From Streblospio benedicti (lineage: Eukaryota > Annelida > Polychaeta > Spionida > Spionidae): DNA of 64,000 bases. The stretch lies in the NCBI GenBank assembly GCA_019095985.1, contig CM032663.1, positions 12,754,072-12,818,071 of the forward strand. Direction: 5' to 3'. Shown in pieces: positions 1-11,225 of this stretch. Both the position numbers and the translations under genes were made by a program. Position 1 is the stretch's first letter; each line of letters opens with the position of its first letter. Under the pieces are notes generated by a model. The model was given only the letters and a program-made list of their open reading frames with translations. It had not been told where the DNA came from and ran no database searches.

Positions 1-1189
1 TTTTTCGCGCTACCGGCATGACCCAGTAAATTATTTCAGTGGATTGCCGGTGGTGGCGCTCTGAATGTAAACAAATATGGCCGCGGCAAACTAGTTTTCT
101 TTGGAGAAAATCTTACAAAAATTTGGCAAAATATTCACAGTGCTCCTGATGGGCCCGTGGTATATTGGGATTGCGCCATTTGGTATGTTTTAATAGCGGC
201 CAAAGGCGCAATGGCGCAGCCTAGATTGAACACTGATGATCAGGATTGCAGCTACATTGCCCGTAGTTGACCCCTGTCTCTGTGCGATCACTGTGTCATG
301 AGAATCCTGGTTCTAACTTTCAAGAAATAACTCTTCTACATCTCCTTCTAAGACCACAATTAGGGGGCGATTAGTGTGATCATATGTACCAAAGAGTTGG
401 TGCTTATGAAATCTCAACCGAGCCTCAATCACGCTTGTTCTAGTTACGACAGTGTTTCAACACACGTTTGTTGCACCCATGTATGCTCTTCCTACACTGT
501 TTGTGCTACTTGCATATCATACCGTAGTTTTCGAACATGCTAAAAACCTCAGATATCTCTTTTACGCGTCATGTTCCTTCAGTTTGTCTTACCATGCAAA
601 TAAAGAAATAAAGAAGTTTTGGACTAAAATTTTGGATAATTTCTTTATTTGCATGGTAAGACAAACTGAAGGAACATGAGACCACATGCTATATACCTCA
701 TAAATTCTAATTTTAAGTACTCTTTTACGAGGTGATCATCCTTTGACTATGAACGACTACAGTAGAACAACGCAAGTCTTAACCTCAATCGTTAACAACG
801 TACAACTTTTGCCTATCAAGTCATGTTCTTAGATTGTGAATAAGTCTTCCAGGAAGACCTACAGGTGAAAATTACCACTTTACTACAGTACTGCTATCAA
901 GACAAGTAGTGTATTTCACAACACTGTCCACAGACAAGTAAAGCTGTCAAAATCTACATTAGACTAAGGTCTACCTCTTTACGTCTCCGTTGTATCCTAA
1001 GAATAGGTACTTAAACCAAAATCAAGTGCGTACAATCGGAGAGTTATATTGCATAAACTTACACCGTATAAAGGGTATTTCACTGTGTAAAACTCGTGGT
1101 GTAATTTGACAACGAAAAATATGACTCAAAAATGACAAAAACATTGGCTTTAAACGCCTTATTATTGACAGCTCGCGCTTAAAACTTAC
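1..1189 (-). other. DCP1: DCP1 intron 1 (partial, runs off the left edge)
   Basis: On the minus strand the first DCP1 exon is followed by a consensus GTAAGT donor (read from 1189 down to 1184), so everything left of it is intron 1. The family's next block (EKTD..GTLFVY in vertebrates) was not found on the minus strand of this stretch, so exon 2 should lie outside the window. The intron contains one striking long inverted repeat at 569-679. The first 250 bases are richer in CpG than the rest, for unknown reasons. Confidence 0.8.
569..679. repeat. Perfect 41-bp inverted repeat with 29-nt loop
   Basis: Positions 569-609 and 639-679 are exact reverse complements over 41 bases, separated by an AT-rich 29-nt spacer (610-638). 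The outer boundary is sharp: 568 and 680 do not pair. The arms contain no recognisable transposon terminus and no flanking target-site duplication was seen. Transcribed from either strand it would fold into a long perfect hairpin inside DCP1 intron 1. Perfect identity suggests a recent origin, for example by template switching during replication, or upkeep by gene conversion. Confidence 0.9.
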
Positions 1190-1318
1190 CCATTCGCCTG
1201 TGTTACTTTCATATTCATACAATGCCACTTGACTGGCTGTATCTACAATTCCAGAAATGCAAGGATCTCGTTGTTGAAGAGCAGATAAATTTACAAATGC
1301 ATCAGACCCAGCCGCCAT
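1190..1318 (-). CDS. DCP1: DCP1 mRNA-decapping activator, first coding exon
   Basis: DCP1 activates the DCP2 decapping enzyme in cytoplasmic mRNA decay and P-bodies. This exon encodes 43 residues beginning MAAGSDAFVNLSALQQRDP and ending with a VALYEYESNTGEW segment. This matches the start of animal DCP1A/DCP1B (MSLAALKQHDPYI..I.D...QVALY......W), the N-terminal helix and first strand of the EVH1-like domain. The exon ends in phase 0 after TGG, followed by GTAAGT. The ATG at 1318 is the first in frame: an in-frame TGA lies 13 codons upstream (1357-1355). Only the first exon is in the window. DCP1A and DCP1B were split in vertebrates, so an invertebrate copy should be called simply DCP1. It diverges from the CaV1 gene about 12 kb to the right. 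Confidence 0.92.
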
Positions 1319-1420
1319 TTTTGCTGTATGCGCAAGGTGAAGGACTCTGCTTTGTCAGGTGCTCGACAGGTGGCAGCACGTGACTTTGTCATCGGGAATG
1401 TGCAGTGTGTGCACTATGTA
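1319..1420 (-). promoter_or_regulatory. Probable DCP1 proximal promoter/5' UTR with CACGTG E-box
   Basis: A CACGTG core at 1377-1382 (read GTCACGTGC on the minus strand) sits about 60 bases upstream of the DCP1 ATG. This is the site class bound by USF/MITF-type bHLH-zip factors and is common in housekeeping promoters. No TATA box is evident. Promoter assignment is inference from position. Confidence 0.4.
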
Positions 1421-2692
1421 AACCTCCGAGGTTCTTATGACCACTGGACAGACTGTCTGATAGTCTTATGTCATGATGTACAACTTGGTCATCGAGACCC
1501 AATCACACATTATTTGAAGTTATCTTAGATGAATTTAATAAGGAAGCACGTTTTGGGTAGAATATTTTCACATTCCAAAAGACAAAACAATCGTCCAAGT
1601 TTTCATTACTCTGCGGCAGCAATTTCAAAGTTTTACAATAACGCATAAACGTAGATCTACTGTTTTCAAAAGCTAGACTCAATACTTGTAGCCTACTGTA
1701 CATCACAAGTGTACCGTATTTTGTATATATAATGGCCACGCGGCTTTATACATCATATAAACAGCTTGAAAATATTTACATTATCTACTAAATTGCTGCC
1801 TCAAGTTTTGGGATAGTGGCACATTAAGAAATATCAAATACACCATAAATGTCAACTGTGTTACCACAAGTACAATGTATATCACTTATATATTTTTCAC
1901 TTTCATGTATTATAGAATCACACTATTTCATAATAAATGATTATACAACATTTTAACCGATAAATTTCTACAAGTCAACAGTTTATGGTGCTGGTGGCAT
2001 TCTATGAAAACTGTCTGAGACGAGTCAAGGTAAAGGAATATGCAGGCCAACATGATTGTGGAATGGGGATACTGAATCTGCTCCAGTGATTAGAGGTTTC
2101 TCTCGTTGAAACGAACTTTTCACTCAGTATTATAAATTCAATTGATAGTCAGATTGCTAACCATAATGTTTAGTGGCAATGAAGTTCGGTGAGAGTAGCC
2201 TTTACCTACTAGTTATAAGATTGAAAAAGTCAATGCAAAAAGTGTTGCATAATAATACATACACGATACGATTTTTTTTAAACATGACAAAATATTAAGA
2301 CTATATTGACCTATTTGATCTATTTGATTCATTACGATTCTCAATTGGGAAATATAAGGTTATATTATTTCCTAACCATCAGCTTTACACCACACGTCTC
2401 ATGCGGCCCACAGTGCCACTGTGTAACGAGGGTTCTTTGCAAAACCCTCGTCTCGTCTCCACAACGTATTTTGCTGATTTTTCGTATTACACAAAGCCAC
2501 TAAGTATAACAATTGCGAAAATATTACCAACAGCTAGATTAAAAGGCTGTTTGTATATTCTTTTTTCCCCGATATTACAACGTTGTTTATACGTGGATGT
2601 CCATCATTATGCCGTCGAGACAATTTTTCAAGCATAAATCTGACACCAATCTTTTGAACTGCTAAAAAAACTGGGGGCAGATTTTCCCGCTA
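1421..2692. other. Intergenic, no gene seen
   Basis: AT-rich DNA with no supported coding region. Two short palindromes lie close together near 2408-2453: a 7-bp CACAGTG/CACTGTG pair and an 8-bp CGAGGGTT/AACCCTCG pair. No function is assigned. Confidence 0.5.
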
Positions 2693-3202
2693 CAATTCAT
2701 TATCGGTGATGACGCATTTGTCCCGAGGACCTACCTCATGAAACTCTACGGCAACAGGAACTTGAGCAAGGCTGAACGTATCTTCTATTACCGCTTGTAG
2801 AGGGTGAGGAGAGTTGTGGGAAATGCGTTTGCGATTCTCGCAAACAGGTTTCGGGTCCTCTTGGGCACCATGGGCCAGGAACCTGATACAGTTCGGCTCA
2901 TCGTTGCCGCCTGTTGCTTCCTCCACAACCCCATGAGGACTAGGTAGCCCCAACTCCAGAACAGGCTGTTGGTCCGCAAAGGATCAGACAGTAACCACAT
3001 CCTGGTGAATGGAGGCAGGGCCAAAACCTGCAGGACACACAATACGCACACAGGCAACGTGCAAGACCCGAACAGAGCTTTGAAGCAAGGCAAGACCCAG
3101 CGCAATCTCGTGAAGCACTGATGCAAGTCACCAACAGGTACTGTTCCCTGGCAAGAACGTGTGGTACGTGAGCTCGAGGCTGAACACATTCACATACCCT
3201 GA
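2693..3202 (+). pseudogene. PIF/Harbinger DNA-transposon transposase, C-terminal relic
   Basis: One reading frame (2693-3202) translates to the C-terminal third of a Harbinger-type DDE transposase (DDE_Tnp_4). It reads FIIGDDAFVPRTYLMKLYG, then NLSKAERIFYYRL, RRVVGNAFAILANRFRVL, a histidine-containing CCFLHNPMR, and near the end a SPTGTVPWQERVV tail typical of the family. The frame is kept for about 500 bases but is broken by three in-frame stops: TAG at 2798, TAG at 2945 and TGA at 3119. The last sits where the family has Trp. The catalytic Glu expected in the VVENAFG motif is Gly here. The N-terminal two thirds and the terminal repeats are not recognisable. It is a dead fragment aged by point mutation without frameshift. 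Confidence 0.85.
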
Positions 3203-3377
3203 AGACCACGGACCACGACCCTGATCACAAGCCAGCTTTTAAGGACACACAGGATTAGTATATATTTTCTAGTGACAATTGTTAGTATTGCACTAGCTAG
3301 GTCATTAAATTGTGCCTGATCACTATTCAACACTGTATCTACGCTGCTGTTGAAAAGTGCATGATGGAATGTTTGTA

Positions 3378-3545
3378 CAGTAAAACCTCCAATTAGGACC
3401 ACCTCTCTATTGAGACCACCACTATAATAAGACCACATTTTATGTCTCAAACCTTTATAAAGCTACCAGATTAAACCTCTGTATAGAGAGCACCTCTCTA
3501 TTGAGACCAACACACACTGGTCCCAAAGGTGATCCTAATAAATAG
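3378..3545 (+). mobile_element. pogo/Tigger-like (TcMar) terminal fragment or MITE
   Basis: After a TA dinucleotide at 3376-3377 the sequence starts CAGTAAAACCTCC, the terminal form typical of pogo/Tigger-type elements. Inside it CACCTCTCTATTGAGACCA occurs twice (about 3400 and 3492), giving subterminal repeats. No transposase is present. The right boundary is uncertain. Family assignment is by end motif only. Confidence 0.45.
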
Positions 3546-3871
3546 GTTCTACATTTACGAGATAAATTCAACGAAACAGACGAGAATAAAAATATGAATA
3601 AACAAATATGCAAGTAAATTGTAAAAATAGCGCAAACTTATCACATATAAACATATAGACATATAGTATTGCAGCATTTGGAAAGTGAATAAATAATACA
3701 TCTTAGTAATTTAATGAGCAAATGATGATAATATATAAGATAAAAGATATCAATATAGCAGTTGTTTTTCTAATGGAAAAAAATGCTACACACGTGAGAC
3801 ATGGTGTCATTTACTAAGTGACTGCAATATAGCCTATCACACAGGTTTTGGATTATATTTTAAACGTTTAT
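3546..3871. other. AT-rich intergenic DNA, nothing recognised
   Basis: Low-complexity A/T-rich sequence with no coding signal, repeat terminus or RNA gene that I can identify. Confidence 0.5.
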
Positions 3872-4018
3872 AGCCAGATCCAGAGGGAGGGTGCAGGAGC
3901 CACCCCGCTTGTGTTTTTCCTCCTTTTTTTTATGGCACCTGTGTAAGCTATCGCACATAAGAAACCACGAAATGCCGAAAGTGCGCCTTCCCTTTTCCAA
4001 AAACCTGGATCTGCCAGT
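3872..4018. mobile_element. CTGGATCTG-ended dispersed repeat, copy 1
   Basis: The left end is GCCAGATCCAG and the right end CTGGATCTGCCAG, so the element has short terminal inverted repeats. A TTTTCCAAAAACCTGGATCTG block at the right end recurs in other copies. About 147 bp, with no coding capacity. Copies in this window are at about 5130, 27,122, 32,515 and 40,876, which marks a moderately repeated MITE-like family. Superfamily not determined. Confidence 0.6.
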
Positions 4019-5129
4019 GTACACATAGACGGATATCAAATGCCGCATTCCTTATTACTTTCTAAGCTCGTTTTGAAGTGTAGGTCTACCCTTATTCATA
4101 TAAATTGGAAATTTCCTGGTTGCCGCCGCAATAGATACAGCTATACGGAGATACTATATTGGAGGGGGTGTTACAACTATTATCAAATGTGGACATTTGC
4201 ACATTGCGACTGTTGTGTACAGAAGGTATGTGTTTTCGTCTATACAAAAGTTCAGCTCCGTTGTTCGGAAAACTAGGCAAGAAAAAAGAAACAGGCCAGC
4301 CCCAAGTTAAAATAGAATGTTTATGCTGATTCAACTTCTCATTGTTCTGGAGTAAAAATGTCACCTACTGTGACATTATTTATGTGATGTCTGAACGAAG
4401 GAAAGTGTCACCTGGATTGATGACAAAGGTTGACAGTTTTACTCCCTGTCTGTCGTAAACACATTAATTTAGCGTGATGTATTGTGGTTTGAGCACATTG
4501 CGTAAGGGTGAAAGTATCTAGGTGAGCCGTAGATATATATGCTGTACGGATCCAGTACGCTAGGCTGTATGTCTTACTTGCTCTAGGCACGTAATGCCTA
4601 GGGCACAACATGCCTCATGACCAGTCTACTGCTAGTCTAATGCCCAAAACTCATGAAGACCGTGACGATCAGCAAGCACTAGGTGTGGCACACATAGGCT
4701 TTTATAAGGCAGCGCAGTAGCCGGAGATGACGTTTAACATGCCAAACTTCTTCAGTGACCAATGTCAGCCGTGGTCTGGCCGTAAGTAGGCAATGTGGAG
4801 ACCTTAGGCTAAAATGCCCTATTCACACAAACGATTTAACGTTATGTGTACAGATACAGTATTGGCACAGTGCGTTCCCAGTGCACAGACAGCCCGTGAT
4901 ATGTACGAATGTGTCGCTGTAGGAATCACATAGTGCGTACAGCGTAAGTTGTCACATACAACGCACCTTCGACGTATCTACTCTGTCACAACACCACTGT
5001 CACGCACGTATAACGTACCGAACCAGTGCTGCAGGTGCCCATAACTTTACAATTGCCACTGAATGGGATAAGGCCATGGACACCCCAGACCTGAAAAACT
5101 AGAATGCGGCTACAATAGTTGCTATAGAC
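4019..5129. other. Intergenic, no gene seen
   Basis: About 1.1 kb of unique-looking sequence. Open frames on both strands are short and do not resemble known proteins. No RNA gene or element ends were found. Confidence 0.45.
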
Positions 5130-5320
5130 AGACCCAGGAGGGATGGCGGGGGGGGGGGGCGCTCTGCCTCCTTTTCCACCAAACTACCTTATTTTCATAG
5201 TGTGTTTGGTTTTGGAATGTTTTTTGAGCACGCGTACAAAACCCATGAGATGAATTTTTAGTGCGCCGCCCCTCCCCCACCCTGCACCCCACCCTTTTCT
5301 GAAAACCTGGATCTGACAGT
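5130..5320. mobile_element. CTGGATCTG-ended dispersed repeat, copy 2
   Basis: It shares with the 32.5-kb copy the block ACCC(A/C)TGAGAT, then AGTG, a C-rich stretch and finally TTTT..GAAAACCTGGATCTG. It contains a 12-nt G run at 5148-5159. The left end (CCCAGGAGGGATGG) is more degraded than in copy 1. Non-coding. Confidence 0.55.
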
Positions 5321-5870
5321 GGTTGCATTTGACCTCTTGCTTTGCAACAGTCACCAGTGAGTCATCAGTGGGTCTGTTGGCGTGTGTTGTGAGGCCGTGT
5401 CGTTGTGTTCACTTGGGTGGGGGACGGCGTTGGGGGCGTTGTCGGTTCAAATAATACGTGTTACACACCTTTTATAGTCGTGAAACTTATGGTCCTCGTG
5501 TGACTAGTGACCAGCTGCTAGTAACCACTAGTCTGACCTGTTATAGCATATAATATAGGGATTTCTTGTTTTGTTTTCTATAAATATCGCACCACATTTA
5601 GGCAGTTTTGTCCACAACTGAAATACAAAATTATGATGCGCCATTACAGGCGAATGAAACTTAATGAAGCACTGTTTGTCCACAACCGCAACATTGAGCA
5701 AAACCAACATGAAACAATGTGTTGTTTTCGGAAGCTGAATGTTTGCATTGTGTTACTCAAGTCAGAAGGATCCTGAGCCATTCTGTTGTATGTTTATGAC
5801 ATAGGATAGTTTATGAATTCAACATTGAGCAAAAAGGTGGATGCATGGTTTCCAACTAAAAGAAGGACGC
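5321..5870. other. Intergenic, no gene seen
   Basis: Unremarkable sequence between the CTGGATCTG repeat and the tandem duplication. A G/T-rich tract covers about 5360-5450. No element or gene is supported. Confidence 0.45.
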
Positions 5871-6603
5871 ACACGCACACTAAAAAACAATAATTTTACG
5901 ACTACCGGTATGACTATGAGACATTACATGTAAAAAATGCAATATTGTAATAACAATTAACAAAATACATGTATCTGTCTCACGCTACGTTATGTATATG
6001 ATTGGTGACCATCTCAGCGGAAGAAAGCAATTTAGTGTTTGTTATTGTTTTTGTAAAACCTGTAAATAATAACTTACAAGCCCTATTCCTTGAACCTTCT
6101 TATTTCAGTTTTGATCGGGGCCCTGACGAAAGGGGGTATATACCCCCTTGATCTCAAATTCTCAATGAATTTATGTTACTAATCTCATGGCAAAAGCCCT
6201 GTTCTCAAATCTCAATCAATTGATCTCAATGAATTGAAGGGTCAAATCTCAATTCTTAATGAATTAAAAACCCAACTCTCTGACTTAATTGTATATATTA
6301 CCGCCCTCTGGTGAGAGTGGGGATACGCTCAAAACGTGTGTCTAGGCGCCGTGCCATCCCCGCACACCCCCCAACACTAACCAGTAAATCGTGGGTATAA
6401 TAACACTGTATTTGGTCGTCCATTGCGTGACCACGTGCATTATATATGGGCAGATCCAGGAAGTTCGTGCCTGGCGTCGACAGAGGCACACCCTCCACAC
6501 CCTGGTCACGCTGACAACTGCCACGTGGTTCGGTATTGCTACAAGCGTAGATGATTACGTAGACGCATTGAGTTGTTCTCATGTTACGAGTGATATACGA
6601 ACT

Positions 6604-6670
6604 AACGAACGAACGAACGAACGAACGAACGAACGAACGAACGAACGAACGAACGAACGAACGAACGAAC
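6604..6670 (+). repeat. (CGAA)n microsatellite
   Basis: About 16-17 uninterrupted units of GAAC/CGAA in copy A. Copy B has no such expansion at the matching place (9040-9090), only a degenerate A/C-rich tract. The long ORFs across it, rich in Asn-Glu-Arg-Thr or Val-Arg-Ser-Phe, are artefacts of the 4-bp period. Confidence 0.97.
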
Positions 6671-6679
6671 CGTAAATAC

Positions 6680-6712
6680 CAACCAACCAACCAACCAACC
6701 AACCAACCAACC
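6680..6712 (+). repeat. (AACC)n microsatellite
   Basis: Eight units of AACC directly follow the CGAA array after a 10-bp spacer, giving a compound tetranucleotide microsatellite in copy A. Confidence 0.95.
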
Positions 6713-8296
6713 ACCCATCCAACCAGGGAACTCCACCAAATGAACGAACCAACGAACTGCAGACCAACGAATTCGAACAGGAGCTCAACTTTTGCATGCA
6801 TATAATTTTTGTAGCGTAAATATAATATTAATCAAGCCATCCTACCCCATGCTCAAATCTCAACAGTTGTAAAAAAGTTCTACTTTGTATAAAATTAGTT
6901 TGCTCTCAATAGTTTTCCGTTGCCCATCCACTACCTTCACATGTGGACCTCCACATGCCTTAATCAATACCCTCGCTGCATATATATTTCAATCTAAGTA
7001 CCCCCACTGGTCCAAATTCTCATTTTTAAAGCAGTGTACGATTAAGGCGCACACGGCAGCCCTGTGCTGGCTGATTTAAGGCAGGTTTCATTGGTTTTCA
7101 AAATGTGGATGCTCAATGGGGAGGCTAATTTTTGTTAGGACCCCTGTTTTATTCATAAAAGGGGAGAGCCACCTCTTTGTGATCAATGGGCACATGACTT
7201 GCACATATATACCGTGCGTTTAGCTACAAAACTGCCCTCTGTTCATATATTATATTCAGTAGCGTGGTCACACTTGCTGAAGCGAAGCAAAAAACACTAC
7301 TTCCTCACATTTAAGTCATCACGAGTCAGAAGAAATTTAAACATAATTGAGGATACACGTTTGCATTTATTCATCCGATTTGTCATACAAGAACTGTTAA
7401 TAAGAATGCCAGTTCAACCTGCATGTCGGGTTATGGATCAAACATTCATGAGGACACGCCTCCGAGATCTTGCAGTTTTGTCGCCTCATTGTTTGTGTCA
7501 GTTGTGTCTGTTCATTCTGGTTCTGACCGAGTTATTATTATGTATGTTATATGGGACGTTGTATTGGAATCAGATCTCTGTGCTAGAGAAAGAGAGGTAT
7601 TCTAACGCAAAAACATCTAAAAGACGACTAGTTTATAGTAGCAACTGGTCCCAGTAGAAATGATCGCATCACGTGAAGAATTGTTGGCCAACCCTTGAGG
7701 TCTGTTGAAGTTGAAAATGCCTTTAAAACTCACATAGACATATACTTTGCGAAACTTTAAATCAACAAAAAAGCGTATCGCCCTCATCTAAGACTTCAAC
7801 AAAGACCTAACTTTCTACACGTTCGCTGATAATTGACAACTATTTTCGAAAATTAAGAAAGGCTAAACAAGTCTCATGCCCTATACCGCACATACCACCA
7901 CCTCACCACGTTGAATGTTCAACAACAAATATTGCTTACATAGCTGGGGTCTACAGCAGCCGTACTATCCCAACACCGGCTAACAACCCACCTCAGCACC
8001 TACCACGGTACCACTAGCCTAACAAACACCTCCGTCTCCCACACCCACCACTGTAGTAACAACGGCAACTCCCCATTACACCGCCCGTCATTGTCTTAAT
8101 AGTACGTGCCCACGCCACCCTCAATAACTATGATTCAATAACAAATTTTGCATAGCACGGGTCTACAGCATCTGCACTGTCCTGACACCACCGCGCTTCG
8201 TCCTGACAGCACCCATACCACCCCTGTTTCAGCAATACCCAACCCCAACCCCCATTCTGACAAAAAACCCAACCACACCCTCAGAACCAAAACCAC

Positions 8297-10833
8297 ACAC
8301 GCACACTAAAAAACAATAATTTTACGACTACCGGTGGTATGACTATGAGACATTACATGTAAAAATGCAATATTGTAATAACAATTAACAAAATACATGT
8401 ATCTGTCTCACGCTACGTTATGTATATGATTGGTGACCATCTCAGCGGAAGAAAGCAATTTAGTGTTTGTTATTGTTTTTGTAAAACCTGTAAATAATAA
8501 CTTACAAGCCCTATTCCTTGAACATTCTAATATCAGTTTTGATCGGGGCCCTGACGAAAGGGGTTATGTACCCCTTTGATCTCAAATTCTCAATGAATTT
8601 ATGTTACTAATCTCAAGGCAAAAGCCCTGTTCTCAAATCTCAATCAATTGATCTCAATGAATTGAAGGGTCAAATCTCAATTCTTAATGAATTAAAAACC
8701 CAACTCTCTGACTAAATTGTATATATTACCGCCCTCTGGTGAGAGTGGGGACACGCTCAAAACGCGTGTCTAGGCGCCGTGCCATCCCTGCACACCCCCC
8801 AACACTAACCAGTAAATCGTGGATATAATAACACTGTATTTGGCCGTCCATTGCGTGACCACGTGTATTATATATGGGCAGATCCAGGAAGTTCGTGCCT
8901 GGCGCCGGCAGAGGCACACCCTCCACACCCAGGTCACGCTGACAACTGCCATGTGTTTCGGTTCTGCCTCAAGCGTATGCATTGGCATAGATGATTACGT
9001 AGACGCATTGAGTTGTTCTCTTGTTACGTACAATATTTTCTTAAATAAACCAACAAACAAACAACCAATCAAACCAATAAATAAACAAAGAGCAGCTGCG
9101 CTTATGCGTGAAAATAATTATTTTTGCAGCGTAAATATTACATAAAAAAGTTGTTCTTTGTATCAAATATGCATGTTCTCAGACGTTCTCAGTTACCCCA
9201 TGTGGACCTCCCATCCGTAGGCAATATATTTCAATCAAGTACATGTAGACCTCCACATACGATTAAAGCGGTATCCTGCATAATTATGCTGCCATATTTT
9301 CATCTATATATAAGTAACCCCAAATACTCATATCTTAGGAGGAAATATACCCTACCCCATTCTCAAATCTCAACAAAAGTCCAGGGCCATTCTCATTAAT
9401 TTTCTAACCAATCTTATTTCACAATTTCACAGTTTCACAATTTCTCACAATTCTCAAAGAAAATGGACCCCCATTCTTATTTCTCTTAAAAAAAAACATA
9501 CGTTGCCATTCTCACATCTTAAAATAATGTATATTTCCGCCTCACATTGGGATGTGCCAATGTACGCACACGGCGGCAATGTGCTGATTTTTAGGCAGTG
9601 TTGTACTTTCAAAATGTGGTTACTATGGGGTGTTTACTTTTTGTTAAGATCCCCGTGTTATTCATGAAAAGGGCCGGCCACCTTTATGTGGCCAATGGGT
9701 ACACGACTTGCATATATACCGTGATTTTGGCAACAAAACTGCCATTTGTTATCAGTGTTCGTGTACAAAAGTAGCGTGACTACACTTGCTGAAGCGAAGC
9801 AAAAACACTACTTCCTCACATTTAATTAAGTCATCACGAGTCAGAAGAAACTTAAACATAATTGAGGATACACGTTGACATTTATTCATCCGATTTGTCA
9901 CACAAGAACTGTTAATAAGAATGCTAGTTCATACTGCATGTCGGGTTATGGATCAAACATTCATGAGGACACGCCTCCGAGATCTTGCAGCTTTGTCGCC
10001 TCATTAAGCTGTGTCATTTGTCTCGTTCATTCTGGTTCTGACCGAGTTATCATTATGTATGTTATATGGGACATTGTATTGGAATCAGATCACTGTGCTA
10101 GAGAAAGAGAGGTATTCTAACATCTAAACATCATAACATCTAAAAAACGACCAGTTTATAGTAGCAACTGGTCCCAGTAGAAATGATCGCATCATGTGAA
10201 GACTTGTTGGCCAACTTGATGGTCTGTAGTTGGAAATGCTCTTGTACTACCTAGATGGTTATACTTTGTGAAATCTTCAATCAACAGGAAAGGTACCGCC
10301 CTCATCTAAGACTTCAACAAATACCTAACTTTTTACACGTTCGCTGATAATTGACATCTATTTTAGAAAACCAAGACGGGCTAATCAAGCTTCATGCCCT
10401 ATACCGCACACATTAGCACCACCCCACCACGTTGAATGTTCAACAGCAAATATTGCTCGCATAGCTGGGGTCTACAGCAACCATACTATCCCAACACCGG
10501 GTAACAACCCACCTCAGCACCTACCACGGTACCACTAGCCTGACAAACACCACCGTCTCCCACACCCACCACTGTAGTAACAACGGCAACACCCCATTAC
10601 ACCGCCCGTCATTGTCTTAACAGTACGTGCCCACGCCACCCTCAATAACTATGATTCAATAACAAATTTTGCATAGCGTGGGTCTACAGCATCTGCACTG
10701 TCCTGGCACCACCGCGCCTCGTCCAGACAGCACCCACCCCTGTTTCAGCAATGCCCCCCACCCACCCACCCACACCCAATTCTCACAGAACCCAACCATG
10801 TCCTGATAGTACCTATCACCACGCCCTCAGAAC
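8297..10833. repeat. 2.4-kb tandem duplication, copy B
   Basis: A direct copy of 5871-8290, offset by about 2426 bases, with scattered substitutions and small indels. It lacks the CGAA/AACC expansion, has extra TCTCAA/TTTCACAA-like sequence around 9360-9460, and has a longer C-rich tail (10,740-10,833). The minus-strand frame at 8726-8926 parallels one in copy A, but most differences between the two change the amino acid, so coding is not supported. Confidence 0.85.
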
Positions 10834-10970
10834 TCCCAGCTATGAATTCACCCCCAAAACACAAAACTATTATACTCGCTGACCATAAATGAGCCTAATT
10901 ATTTGACATACTTGCACAATATACACAGTCACACCCCAGATATAGAAGCAATTTAAATACTTACACACTG

Positions 10971-11225
10971 CAGTTGAGCGTGTCTATTAAGACCGCCAAA
11001 AGGGTGTCCTCCACCCCAGTTCTGTGGCAATATAATGTAATATTGCTAAAGAACTATAGTAATGTGCCCCTGGTTTTGCTGGGTGGTGTCCTCATGTAGT
11101 CTTCATAGAGGGGTAATCTCTTAATGGAGATATACAATAGACTTTTTTATGAAGACTTGGTGTGATAAGAATCTTATTATAGAAATGATGTCTTTAGGTG
11201 GTGTTAATCGAAGGCTCTAATGGAC
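10971..11225. mobile_element. Possible pogo/Tigger-like MITE, decayed
   Basis: GTCTATTAAGACCGCC near the left end, and TCTTAATGGAGAT and GGTGGTGTTAATCGAAGG further right, resemble the 'ATTAAGACCACC' wording of pogo-like terminal regions in opposite orientations. No clear boundaries or target duplication, no coding capacity. Low confidence. Confidence 0.3.

Larger units (their letters stand above)
5871..8290. repeat. 2.4-kb tandem duplication, copy A
   Basis: Starting at ACACGCACACTAAAAAAC (5871), this unit is repeated directly at 8297 with high similarity along nearly all of its length. Landmarks shared by both copies: a palindrome at 6132-6147 (GGGGG-TATATA-CCCCC), an array of ATCTCAA motifs (6150-6290), a block ending at the microsatellite (6300-6600), a conserved segment at 7400-7660, and a C-rich, CACC-dominated tail (7880-8285). 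Open frames inside (for example minus-strand 6298-6801) are explained by the repeat and microsatellite. The nature of the unit is unknown; no transposon enzyme is encoded. Confidence 0.85.

Noticed and set aside
569-679. microRNA gene
   Set aside because: The 41-bp stem is perfectly paired without the bulges and loop layout typical of animal pre-miRNAs, and no seed family is recognised.
1-1183. DCP1 exon 2
   Set aside because: No minus-strand sequence resembling EKTD..GTLFVY with splice sites was found.
6579-6805. Arg-Thr-Asn-Glu and Arg-Ser-Phe-Val repeat proteins
   Set aside because: Direct translation of the CGAA microsatellite.
6298-8926. Minus-strand frame shared by the two duplicate copies (FLDLPIYN.RGHAMD..)
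   Set aside because: Of the visible differences between copies nearly all change the residue, which is not the pattern of a protein under selection; in copy A it also runs into the microsatellite.
7400-10120. LTR-like reading of the repeated block (about 7400-7660 and 9870-10,170)
   Set aside because: No paired LTRs flanking a body, no primer-binding site or retroviral domain; the similarity is fully explained by the tandem duplication.
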